From Lacrimispora sinapis (lineage in GTDB: Bacteria; Bacillota; Clostridia; Lachnospirales; Lachnospiraceae), in NCBI RefSeq assembly GCF_043633585.1, contig NZ_CP141832.1:2542001-2606000 (forward strand): a DNA stretch of 64,000 bases, read 5' to 3'. The notes under the pieces were generated by a model. It did not search any database, was not told where the DNA came from, and saw only the letters and a list, made by a program, of their open reading frames with translations. Both the position numbers and the translations under genes were made by a program. Numbering within the stretch: the first letter of the stretch is position 1; each line of letters opens with the position of its first letter. Positions 15,151-22,247 of the stretch are shown here, in pieces.

Positions 15151-15313
15151 TAGGCTTTCTGTATGCATAAATCCGTTTTAATCCTGCGGATTCCATGATT
15201 TTTTCTTCAAGCATCCCTGCAAGCTCTTTTCGTCTCTCTTCTGGCAGAGAATCTATGGGAATTTCTTCACCGTTTAATTCTATGTAATTTTCAATTTCCG
15301 GGTTTTTTAACAT
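15125..15313 (-). CDS. Small protein divergent from recombinase 2, 62 residues
   Basis: ATG at 15313 follows AAGGGGAG and reads MLKNPEIENYIELNGEEIPI, then a helix with LPEERRKELAGMLEEKI, and a basic tail (YAYRKPIKGRKPAG). Longer in-frame extensions overlap the recombinase start and have no ribosome site. Its position, divergent from recombinase 2 with about 90 bp between starts, makes it a reasonable candidate for a recombination directionality factor. That is inference from position and size only. Confidence 0.55.
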   Translation of the reverse strand: MLKNPEIENYIELNGEEIPIDSLPEERRKELAGMLEEKIMESAGLKRIYAYRKPIKGRKPAG

Positions 15314-15405
15314 ATTTTTCTCCCCTTCCTGGTAAAATGTATGTGACACGGATTGTACTTGTTTCCTTGTTTTCATAAGCCATAACCGGAAAGAAGTGAT
15401 AATGT

Positions 15406-16863
15406 TTGAAAGAAAAAGAAATGCCTGGAATCGGTGCCGCCTATGTTCGGGTAAGTACAAACGATCAGACGGAACTATCTCCCGCAGCCCAGCTGAGGGA
15501 GATAAAAAAAGCAGCAAAAGCCGACGGAATCCTCATACCGGAAAAATATATATTTATAGAAGAAAAAGGAGTCAGCGGCCGGCGCGCCGACAACCGGAAA
15601 CAATTCCAGAAAATGATTTCCATCGCCAAGTCCCAGCCCTCCCCCTTTCAGTATCTTTACCTCTGGAAGTTCTCCCGTTTTGCAAGAAACCAGGAGGAAA
15701 GCACCTTTTATAAAAGTGTACTTAGGAAAAAATGCGGAGTAACAATAAAAAGCGTTTCGGAACCCATTATGGATGGTATGTTTGGCCGGTTAATCGAAAG
15801 CATCATTGAATGGTTTGACGAATACTATTCCTTTAATCTCTCCGGCGAGGTTACCAGAGGAATGACGGAAAAAGCATTGCGAGAAGGATATCAGACCTCG
15901 CCCTGCCTTGGTTATCAGGCGGCCGGAGGCGGAAAACCATTTCTCATTAATGAAGAGGAGTATCAAATCGTGGAATTCATCCATCAGGCCTATCATGACG
16001 GAATGGATTTATCAGCCATTGCGAGAGCTGCAAACCAAAGGGGCTATCTGACCAAGAGAGGCAATCCGTTTGACCGGCGTTCCGTTGAGCGAATCTTAAA
16101 AAATAATTTTTACAATGGCATCGTTACATGGAAAGACATCTCTTTTCAGGGTTCCCACGAAGTAAGAAGCTCCATAACCTCAGTTTTTAAGGAAAACCAA
16201 ATACGTCTGAAACAGGAATACCGTCCCAAAAGCAGGCGGGAAGCATCAGACTGCAAGCACTGGGCATCCGGCCTTTTAAGGTGCGGCTATTGCGGTGCAA
16301 GTCTGGGATTTAATAAAGCCTCCAAAAACGGCTCTGGCGGCGGCTGTTTCCAGTGCTGGCGGTATTCCAAAGGCCTTCATAAGGAATCCTGCAGCATCAC
16401 CGCACAAAAAGCGGAGGCCCTGATTCTGGAATCACTGAGAAAAGCTCTGATAACTACTGGAAACCGGTACGAATATGTACGGTCTTCCGGCTCCTATAAA
16501 ACCAGTGAAATGGAACTGATAAAAGCAGCACTATCAAAAATTCCATTAAAAATGCTCCGAATCAGAGATGCATATGAAAAAGGGGTTGATTCTCTGGACG
16601 AATATAAAAATCACAAAGAACGCCTGGAAAAGGAAAAATATGATTTGAAAATAAGGCTTGAAGAGTTAAAAAGCATACAGGCCATGGAAAAAACAGCCAA
16701 AGAATTACAGCTTGCCTCCAGGCTGCAGAATGCCTATGATCTTCTTTCCGATCCAGCTGCAGATAATGCAACAAAAGGAAAGGCATTGCGAAGTGTAATT
16801 AAAAAAATTGTTTACGACAAAGAAGAAAATAAACTTAAATTCTTCTACTATATCGCTTCTTAA
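15406..16863 (+). CDS. Large serine recombinase of element 2
   Basis: About 485 residues, apparently intact. The resolvase domain has the catalytic Ser in YVRVSTNDQTE and the FSRFARNQEES segment. A recombinase domain follows at about 165-270 (TSPCLGYQAAGGGKPF, NQRGYLTKRGNPFDRRS), then a zinc ribbon (CGYCGAS with a later Cys pair) and a coiled coil near 370-445. Start choice: TTG 15406 lies after GAAGTGAT, and ATG 15421 is an in-frame alternative just before the catalytic domain. It ends about 100 bp inside the right core of element 2 and points toward it. It shares only family-level similarity with recombinase 1. Confidence 0.92.
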   Translation: MKEKEMPGIGAAYVRVSTNDQTELSPAAQLREIKKAAKADGILIPEKYIFIEEKGVSGRRADNRKQFQKMISIAKSQPSPFQYLYLWKFSRFARNQEESTFYKSVLRKKCGVTIKSVSEPIMDGMFGRLIESIIEWFDEYYSFNLSGEVTRGMTEKALREGYQTSPCLGYQAAGGGKPFLINEEEYQIVEFIHQAYHDGMDLSAIARAANQRGYLTKRGNPFDRRSVERILKNNFYNGIVTWKDISFQGSHEVRSSITSVFKENQIRLKQEYRPKSRREASDCKHWASGLLRCGYCGASLGFNKASKNGSGGGCFQCWRYSKGLHKESCSITAQKAEALILESLRKALITTGNRYEYVRSSGSYKTSEMELIKAALSKIPLKMLRIRDAYEKGVDSLDEYKNHKERLEKEKYDLKIRLEELKSIQAMEKTAKELQLASRLQNAYDLLSDPAADNATKGKALRSVIKKIVYDKEENKLKFFYYIAS

Positions 16864-16893
16864 AATGAATTCATAACAATTTGATTATAATCA

Positions 16894-16927
16894 GGGGGAT
16901 ACATAGAAACGAAAGAGCATATCCCCC
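16894..16927 (+). terminator. Hairpin after recombinase 2
   Basis: GGGGGATA pairs with TATCCCCC. There is no long T-run, so termination strength is uncertain. Confidence 0.5.
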
Positions 16928-16937
16928 CTTCGTATGT

Positions 16938-17051
16938 TTATCTGTTATTGCAAAACGGTCCACCGTACTGACTCATAATAAATGTAGCAATCTTAGGGTT
17001 CGGAGTGGTAATATTTACGGGGTACTGTAATCTTTTTTCATATCTCCACAT
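16938..17051 (-). CDS. cotJC: cotJC segment 1 (codons 1-31) with a short read-through tail
   Basis: ATG at 17051 reads MWRYEKRLQYPVNITTPNPK and goes on to SQYGG, a canonical CotJC N-terminus. Its ATG overlaps the cotJB stop (TGATG), so translation is coupled. At the core of element 2 the frame enters the element and ends after six more codons at TAA (16940-16938). In the unexcised state only a 37-residue stub can be made. Confidence 0.93.
   Translation of the reverse strand: MWRYEKRLQYPVNITTPNPKIATFIMSQYGGPFCNNR
16939..16964. other. Right attachment junction of element 2
   Basis: TATCTGTT at 16939, then 13 nt, then the core CCACC (16960-16964), where cotJC codons begin (minus strand CAGTACGGTGG). 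The left junction at 13469-13490 carries the same core and the inverted arm. Crossover is most likely at the GG of GGTGG, since the arms are equidistant from it. Confidence 0.75.
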
Positions 17052-17320
17052 CAGCCGCACACTCCTTCCCAGGGCCAAGGATCCTGAATCCAGGTCCAAT
17101 AGTTGTCATCCTTGACGCCTTCCGCTAACAGAGGACCGCATTGTTCCTCATACGCCTGCAGTGCCTGCTCTCTTAAATCTGTTACATAATGATAATAATT
17201 TAAAGCATCTTTGTCATCCGGATGGGTATCAAGATATAAAACCACATCATCCATTGCAAAGCTGGCATTATAAACCTGCGTTAGCAACATATTACAATCA
17301 ACATTACAATTACAACTCAT
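17051..17320 (-). CDS. cotJB: Spore coat protein CotJB
   Basis: 89 residues. It matches CotJB: Cys-rich start MSCNCNVDCN, then a helix with YNASFAMDDVVLYLDTHPDD and a Trp-rich end DNYWTWIQDPWPWEG. ATG 17320 follows GGAGGG and overlaps the cotJA stop. CotJ proteins are made in the mother cell and deposited in the inner coat; cotJB lies between cotJA and cotJC as in Bacillus. Confidence 0.93.
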   Translation of the reverse strand: MSCNCNVDCNMLLTQVYNASFAMDDVVLYLDTHPDDKDALNYYHYVTDLREQALQAYEEQCGPLLAEGVKDDNYWTWIQDPWPWEGVCG

Positions 17321-18312
17321 GACCGGCACCCTCCCATCGTAAATGGCTTAAATAAATCCGGGAAAATGGTTCCCATGCTTAATGCCACATCAACGGAGTA
17401 AACCTCCTGCCAGCACTGCCATGGCACATAAGCCATTGCAATGGGATACTTGTCGATGCATTCACCTGCTGTTTTTGCCGGAACCGGAGATACGCCGGGA
17501 GCTTTAGTGCAAGGCATTTCCGGACATTTCACAGGCTTTGTACAGGACGGCTTTTCATATGCCGGCTTCTCACATGCCGGTTTTTCCCATGCCGGTTTCT
17601 CACACGCCGGTTTTTCCCATTCTGGTTTTTTACATGACCGCTTTTCCCACGCTGGTTTCTCACACGCTGGTTTTTCCCATGCCGGTTTCTCGCAAGCTGG
17701 TTTTTCCCATGCCGGTTTCTCGCAAGCTGGTTTTTCCCATGCTGGTTTCTCGCAAGCTGGTTTTTCCCATGCCGGTTTCTCGCAAGCTGGTTTTTCCCAC
17801 GCCGGTTTCTCACACGATGGTTTTTCATACGCTGGTTTTTCCGGACATTTCATCGGCATTACATAAGACGGCATCTTCGGGCTTTTCATTGGTCTTTCAC
17901 AGGACGGTTTTTCCGGACATTTCACCGGCTTTACACAGGACGGTTTTTCCGGGCATTTCACCGGCTTTACACAGGACGGTTTTTCCGGGCATTTCACCGG
18001 CTTTACACAGGACGGTTTTTCCGGACATTTCATCGGCATTGGTGGAACATCCGAGGCACTGTCGGTCTCCGGACACACAGGTCTTTTGACCGGATACCAG
18101 GGACATGGGCCTGCTGGCATTTCCTGGCGGCTCATTGGGATAGAAGAAGGTACTGGCTCGGCAGATTTAGCCGGACCCGAACCAAGCGGCATGTCAGGAC
18201 GAATGACCGTTCCCGGGCTCATTGACATATCAAGCCCCATGACAGGCTCCCATGGGGATGTACCGGTGCGGTGATACCCACCGGGATACCCTTGTTTCGC
18301 ATAACGATCCAT
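17317..18312 (-). CDS. cotJA: CotJA-type spore coat protein with a long Pro/Lys/Cys repeat domain
   Basis: 331 residues from ATG 18312, which follows GAAAGGAG. The last 50 residues are a normal CotJA domain (YPIAMAYVPWQCWQEVYSVD, then GTIFPDLFKPF). Before it lies an unusual region of about 200 residues. About residues 100-145 hold repeats of the form CPEKPSCVKPVK, and about 150-270 hold many copies of the 5+5 unit PACEK-PAWEK. The Cys, Lys and Glu in each unit suggest cross-linking or metal binding in the coat. A usual CotJA is about 80 residues. The gene starts 40 bp after the oxidoreductase and overlaps cotJB. Confidence 0.85.
   Translation of the reverse strand: MDRYAKQGYPGGYHRTGTSPWEPVMGLDMSMSPGTVIRPDMPLGSGPAKSAEPVPSSIPMSRQEMPAGPCPWYPVKRPVCPETDSASDVPPMPMKCPEKPSCVKPVKCPEKPSCVKPVKCPEKPSCVKPVKCPEKPSCERPMKSPKMPSYVMPMKCPEKPAYEKPSCEKPAWEKPACEKPAWEKPACEKPAWEKPACEKPAWEKPACEKPAWEKPACEKPAWEKRSCKKPEWEKPACEKPAWEKPACEKPAYEKPSCTKPVKCPEMPCTKAPGVSPVPAKTAGECIDKYPIAMAYVPWQCWQEVYSVDVALSMGTIFPDLFKPFTMGGCRS
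17545..17850. repeat. Tandem 30-bp repeat array in cotJA
   Basis: Units of about 30 bp on the plus strand (GGTTTTTCCCATGCCGGTTT followed by CTCGCAAGCT or CTCACACGCT) repeat about eight to ten times with few changes. They encode paired PACEK/PAWEK units. Near-identity suggests recent expansion and likely length variation between strains. Confidence 0.85.
17895..18030. repeat. Tandem 42-bp repeat array in cotJA
   Basis: Three to four copies of a unit of about 42 bp (GGACGGTTTTTCCGGGCATT then TCACCGGCTTTACACA). They encode the CPEKPSCVKPVK repeats. Confidence 0.8.
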
Positions 18313-18352
18313 AGGATGTATGACTCCTTTCACTACTGAAAAGTTTCTAATA

Positions 18353-19687
18353 TCAATCTATGAAGGGAATACTCTGTTGTGCAGGGCCAGCACATATTTT
18401 TCCATTAATTTCAAAGCCGGAACCATGACAGGGGCACTCCCACCGCTTGTCATACCGGTTCCAAACCATACGGCAGCCCAAATGAGGGCAATTGATTGCC
18501 CCAGGCATGGTTCCCGCAGACAATCCTTTGACTGATTCCAGTCCATGAACTGCAAATTTCAATGCCGATGCTTTCAGATGATGCCTCTGTGGAGAAAATA
18601 CAGCATCATAAGGCGTCCTCTTCCCTGTGATCTGCATGCTTAAAATCTTTGCTGCTGCCATGGAAGAACTCATTCCCCACTTGCCAAATCCGGTAGCAAC
18701 ATACCAGTCAGGGCGAAAAAAGGAGTAGGTCCCGATATAGGGAATCCCATCCAGAGTTATGCAGTCCTGGGCCGTCCATCTTCCCCGTTCTTCCGCCTGG
18801 GGAAATAAATGCTCTGCCACCTGTTTCATTGTAGAAAAAGGATTTTCAGCAGGTGCTTTTCCCGTTCTGTGGCTGCCATAGCCCAATAGAAGCCTGTCGC
18901 CGTAATTGCGGAAGGAATATGCCTTTTTATCCACTCCCAGATACATTCCATCCAGAGCCTCCACCGGTTCCAGCTCCAGTACATAGCTTTTTTCCTGATA
19001 CATTTTTGCGAAATAGAAGCCAGGTACATTGACAAACGGATAGTGAGAAGCAAAGACCACTTTATCCGCCTTAATCACGCCTTTGTCGGTTACCACTTCA
19101 TGCCCCTGAACCTTTACGACTCTGGTCCGTTCGTAAACAGTGAGTCCGGCAGATATGTCCCGCAGAAATTCCAGAGGATTAAACTGGGCCTGTCCGGTAA
19201 ACCGTACCGCACCATGCACCTGAAACGGAAGCTTTGTTTCCCGGACAAAGGAAGCCGGAAGCCCAAGCCTTTTTGCAGACTCCGCCTCTTTTAACAGCTT
19301 TTCCGATTCCTGAACAGAATAAAGGTATGCATCCTTTTGTTCATAATGGCACTGAATGGAATATCTTTTGATCAGCTTTCCGTACTCCTCTACTGCCAGC
19401 TGATTGGCCTTTCCATAAAGCCTGGCTGTTTCTTTTCCGACCGTTTTTTCCAATTTGCTGTAAATCAGATTGTGCTGGGATGTAATTTTTGCAGTTGTAT
19501 ATCCGGTCTGACCGCTTCCGATCCGGTTTGCTTCCAAAACTACCACATGGATTCCATGCCTTTGCAAATAAAATGCGGTCAGGATGCCTGCCATTCCGCC
19601 GCCTATCACGACCACTTCCGTCCGCTTGTTCCCGGTAAGTGGATTTCTTCTGGGTATCTGTGCCGTTTCCGTCCAAATTGATCTCAT
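18353..19687 (-). CDS. FAD-dependent oxidoreductase with C-terminal Rieske [2Fe-2S] domain
   Basis: 444 residues from ATG 19687 (MRSIWTETAQIPRRNPL), which follows GAGGTG. A DAO-type FAD domain begins with VVVIGGGMAGILTAFYL, and QTGYTTAKITSQH follows. The C-terminus has a Rieske motif, INCPHLGC and CPCHGSGF, with the two Cys-His pairs. Family members oxidise amines or act in thiol/redox metabolism; the substrate is unknown. It lies directly upstream of cotJA, with a 40-bp gap, so it may be read into the coat operon. Confidence 0.88.
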   Translation of the reverse strand: MRSIWTETAQIPRRNPLTGNKRTEVVVIGGGMAGILTAFYLQRHGIHVVVLEANRIGSGQTGYTTAKITSQHNLIYSKLEKTVGKETARLYGKANQLAVEEYGKLIKRYSIQCHYEQKDAYLYSVQESEKLLKEAESAKRLGLPASFVRETKLPFQVHGAVRFTGQAQFNPLEFLRDISAGLTVYERTRVVKVQGHEVVTDKGVIKADKVVFASHYPFVNVPGFYFAKMYQEKSYVLELEPVEALDGMYLGVDKKAYSFRNYGDRLLLGYGSHRTGKAPAENPFSTMKQVAEHLFPQAEERGRWTAQDCITLDGIPYIGTYSFFRPDWYVATGFGKWGMSSSMAAAKILSMQITGKRTPYDAVFSPQRHHLKASALKFAVHGLESVKGLSAGTMPGAINCPHLGCRMVWNRYDKRWECPCHGSGFEINGKICAGPAQQSIPFID

Positions 19688-19790
19688 TGTTCTCACCTCG
19701 TGCTTTCTTTCCATACCCTTATTATTCTCCCAAATTTTAGAATAATGCCTGTGATTTTTCTGCCAATTATTTCTTGCTGTTTCCAGACAT

Positions 19791-19834
19791 AAAAAAAGCG
19801 CTTCCTGCTGTCATTCAAAGGAAAACGCTTTTTT
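19791..19834. terminator. Terminator between the CBS gene and the Rieske oxidoreductase
   Basis: AAAAAAGCG and TTCC pair with GGAA and CGCTTTTTT. It lies immediately after the CBS gene stop on the minus strand. Confidence 0.8.
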
Positions 19835-19839
19835 AATCA

Positions 19840-20289
19840 TTATTCAGTTCTTAAAACCATCTGGCTTTTGACAGCCGGTTTTTGTACTTCCTGAGACTTC
19901 TCGTAGAAATACCGAATGATATCCTTGCGGGTAATAATCCCAATAAAGTTCTTCTGGTCATCCACTACAGGAACAAAATTTTGATTCAGGGCTTTATCGA
20001 TCAATCCTTCCATATCGGAATCCGCATACACCGGACGGTTATCTGATCTCCTGTCAATCTCTGCCACCGTCACAGATTCCGATTCTTTAAGGCTTAAATT
20101 AAATTTATTCTTGATCCCCCAAAGCATGTCCCCTTCGGTTATGGTTCCAACGTATTTCCCCGTCTTGTTAATCACGGGTATGGCTGAGTACTTATGATAC
20201 TCCATCTTCTCCAACGCCTGACGCAGAGAATCATCCTCGTAAATATAAGCCACTTCGTTCTTTGGTGTTAAAAAAAATAATATGTTCAT
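19840..20289 (-). CDS. CBS-domain pair protein
   Basis: 149 residues from ATG 20289, seven bases after GGGGAG; a GTG two codons earlier is possible. Two CBS motifs are seen: SAIPVINKTGKYVGTITEGD near 35-55 and FVPVVDDQKNFIGIITRKD near 102-120. No catalytic domain is present. Stand-alone CBS pairs bind adenine nucleotides and often act as regulators; the partner is unknown. Confidence 0.88.
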   Translation of the reverse strand: MNILFFLTPKNEVAYIYEDDSLRQALEKMEYHKYSAIPVINKTGKYVGTITEGDMLWGIKNKFNLSLKESESVTVAEIDRRSDNRPVYADSDMEGLIDKALNQNFVPVVDDQKNFIGIITRKDIIRYFYEKSQEVQKPAVKSQMVLRTE

Positions 20290-20397
20290 AGCCACACTCC
20301 CCGTTTATTTGTCCGTTTCAGTATAGCAGACGACTCTTAATCGCGTATGAACAATTTATTATTTTTTTATAACTTTTTTCCATTGATCTTTTTGTAC

Positions 20398-21168
20398 TTA
20401 TTTCATCTGATTTAAAGGATCAACCGCTTTGTCCTTATGGGTGAGTTCAAAGAATACGTTGGCTCCTTCTACGGAATAATACTTGGTAGGTTCGGCTACA
20501 TAGCCTAAAACCTGTCCCTCTTTCACATATTCATTTTTCGTGATCTGCAGCTCTTTTAACTGGCCGCAGACTGCGGTATATTCGTTGCCCATATCCAAGA
20601 CAACGTAGTTGCCAATTTCTTCATTAGTTCCGATTTCCTTCACTCTTGCATTGGCAGGTGCTACAACGGGTGTGCTTACATCCCCTTGAATCACTACTCC
20701 TGGATTGCACTTATACTGATCCAGAGTTGGGAAATAGATGGTTGAATCCATGCTGTAGTCCAAAAGGACATTTCCCTTTACCGGCCATGTCATTCTGGTC
20801 GCATCATTAAAATTAAGTACCAGAGAACTGGCAGCATCTTTGTCTGTTCCGGCTTTTACTGCCGGAGCCTGTGTTTCCTGTTTGGCAGTGGCATTTCCTG
20901 AATCAACTGCCTGCATATCCTCTTCTTTGCTTTTTGTTGCGTTTGAGTCTCCTGCAACTGCTACTTGTGTCTCCTGGGGAATCGACTCCTGAACAATCAT
21001 GTTGCTCTGGTCCGGCACTTTAAGATAAGGACTTTCTCCTCCACCATTTCCTCTTTGAACAGTAATAACTCCTGCTGCAGCTACTATAGTCAGCAGGCCT
21101 AGAACTAACAGGACAAGGAATACTTTATCCTTGAACATTTGACCGATTCTCTCTTTCACGTTTATCAC
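20398..21168 (-). CDS. SpoIIQ-like membrane protein with degenerate M23 (LytM) domain
   Basis: 256 residues with a short cytoplasmic start, one membrane helix near 15-36 (VFLVLLVLGLLTIVAAAGVI), a Ser/Ala/Gln-rich linker and a LytM fold at about 125-254. Active M23 enzymes have H-x3-D and HxH zinc ligands. Here these positions read NPGVVIQGD and ANVFFEL, so the zinc site is missing, as in Bacillus SpoIIQ. It lies directly downstream of spoIID, which supports a role in forespore engulfment. It would act in the forespore membrane with a SpoIIIAH-type partner. Confidence 0.8.
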   Translation of the reverse strand: MINVKERIGQMFKDKVFLVLLVLGLLTIVAAAGVITVQRGNGGGESPYLKVPDQSNMIVQESIPQETQVAVAGDSNATKSKEEDMQAVDSGNATAKQETQAPAVKAGTDKDAASSLVLNFNDATRMTWPVKGNVLLDYSMDSTIYFPTLDQYKCNPGVVIQGDVSTPVVAPANARVKEIGTNEEIGNYVVLDMGNEYTAVCGQLKELQITKNEYVKEGQVLGYVAEPTKYYSVEGANVFFELTHKDKAVDPLNQMK

Positions 21169-21199
21169 CTCGGTAATATTCTTACCAAGAGTGAAAGAG

Positions 21200-22123
21200 T
21201 TATACAGAACTTATAACAATATTTTTATAAAAATAAGGGAGAATTTTTTCTGCCGTCCATCCATCCTCTGCTTTGCATTTGGCCCCGAACTGACTGAACC
21301 CATACCCGTGTCCGATTCCCTGACAGACAATGCGTACGCCCCCATCATAATCTTCAAAAGAATAGGCACAGGAAGGAAGGCCCAGTGCATACTGAATCTC
21401 TTCTCCTGAGTAGGTTTTGGTGCCGATTTGAATCTGGTTCACATATCCTCCCTCGTCACGGCTGATGATCTGTATGCTTCCTGGTATCTGATCTGCCTTT
21501 ACCGGTGTATCTCCTGCTATCTGATTGATTTTACCCGCAAAATCCTCTTTGCTCAATTCCACTGCCGAAAGGAACCCTTCTGCTTCCATATCCCGTTTGC
21601 ACTCCGCCGGCTGCAGGTAGGGATGGTTTTCATCTCCGGCTCTGGTCTTTCCGGTACTGGCCCGGTGAAAGAGAGGGTCAATCAGTGCGTCATCATAGGT
21701 TATGACCATTTTAGCCGTCGAACGCACCGCTTCCTCGATTGCCTGGTAGCTTGCCACAAAGGATTCACTTCCCCATAGCTTTTCCATCTGCTTTTGTTCC
21801 AGATATTCCATATGAAGCTCTGATTCCTTAATTTCGTTCTGGCCGTTCATTTTACCATAAATATATGTCCGGGCTATGATCGCCTGGGCCCTTAACGCTT
21901 CCTTTCCATAATCGGCAGGAATCTGTTTTGCCACCACACCCGGTAAATATTCTTCCACATCCATGGAAGACTGTGTGCCTTTCCGGTCAAGAATAATGGT
22001 TTTTCCGCTGGATTGGATTGGGAGATCTTTTTTTTCCTCGATTTTCCCGGTCCAGGCCAGAGTAATAATATATGGAAACAACAGCGCAAGAATACATGCC
22101 ATGATCATTTTTTTCATCATCAA
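21200..22123 (-). CDS. spoIID: Stage II sporulation protein D (peptidoglycan lytic transglycosylase)
   Basis: 307 residues. One N-terminal membrane helix (MIMACILALLFPYIITLAW) is followed by the SpoIID domain: VEEYLPGVVAKQIPADYGKE with the catalytic Glu region, AIIARTYIYG, ASTGKTRAG and GIGHGYGFSQFGAK. SpoIID cuts glycan strands during engulfment together with SpoIIP and SpoIIM. Gene order spoIID then spoIIQ-like is typical of Clostridia. Confidence 0.93.
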   Translation of the reverse strand: MMMKKMIMACILALLFPYIITLAWTGKIEEKKDLPIQSSGKTIILDRKGTQSSMDVEEYLPGVVAKQIPADYGKEALRAQAIIARTYIYGKMNGQNEIKESELHMEYLEQKQMEKLWGSESFVASYQAIEEAVRSTAKMVITYDDALIDPLFHRASTGKTRAGDENHPYLQPAECKRDMEAEGFLSAVELSKEDFAGKINQIAGDTPVKADQIPGSIQIISRDEGGYVNQIQIGTKTYSGEEIQYALGLPSCAYSFEDYDGGVRIVCQGIGHGYGFSQFGAKCKAEDGWTAEKILPYFYKNIVISSV

Positions 22124-22203
22124 CTTTCACCACCTTTGCTAGGAAGGAATCACACTTCTGTCAGTAATGGAATACGGCAAACCAAACCTTGTTCAATATA
22201 TGC

Positions 22204-22241
22204 AAAAAAACACCCCGGAATCACTTCCGAAGCGTTTTTTA
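22204..22241 (-). terminator. Terminator after glycogen phosphorylase
   Basis: On the minus strand AACGC-CGGAA pairs with TTCCG-GTGTT and is followed by T's, just beyond the stop at 22248. Confidence 0.7.
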
Positions 22242-22247
22242 AAAATG

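Larger units (their letters stand above)
13469..16959. mobile_element. Intervening element 2 (about 3.5 kb) inserted in cotJC at codon 31
   Basis: Bounded by the core CCACC at 13469-13473 and at 16960-16964, with cotJC codons outside both. Inner arms carry inverted copies of TATCTGTT (complement AACAGATA at 13483-13490; TATCTGTT at 16939-16946), symmetric about the GG dinucleotide of the core. A large serine recombinase (15406-16863) ends about 100 bp from the right core. Cargo is small: two proteins under 65 residues, an RsiV-like protein, a HAD hydrolase and small-RNA copy B. The recombinase, the att sequences and the core differ from those of element 1, so the two insertions are independent. 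Confidence 0.88.

Noticed and set aside
17545..18030. CRISPR array
   Set aside because: The repeats are contiguous, in frame and protein-coding, with no unique spacers and no cas genes.
17441..18089. Plus-strand frames with long Gly/Phe/Ser or Val/Phe/Pro repeats opposite cotJA
   Set aside because: They are antisense shadows of the cotJA tandem repeats.
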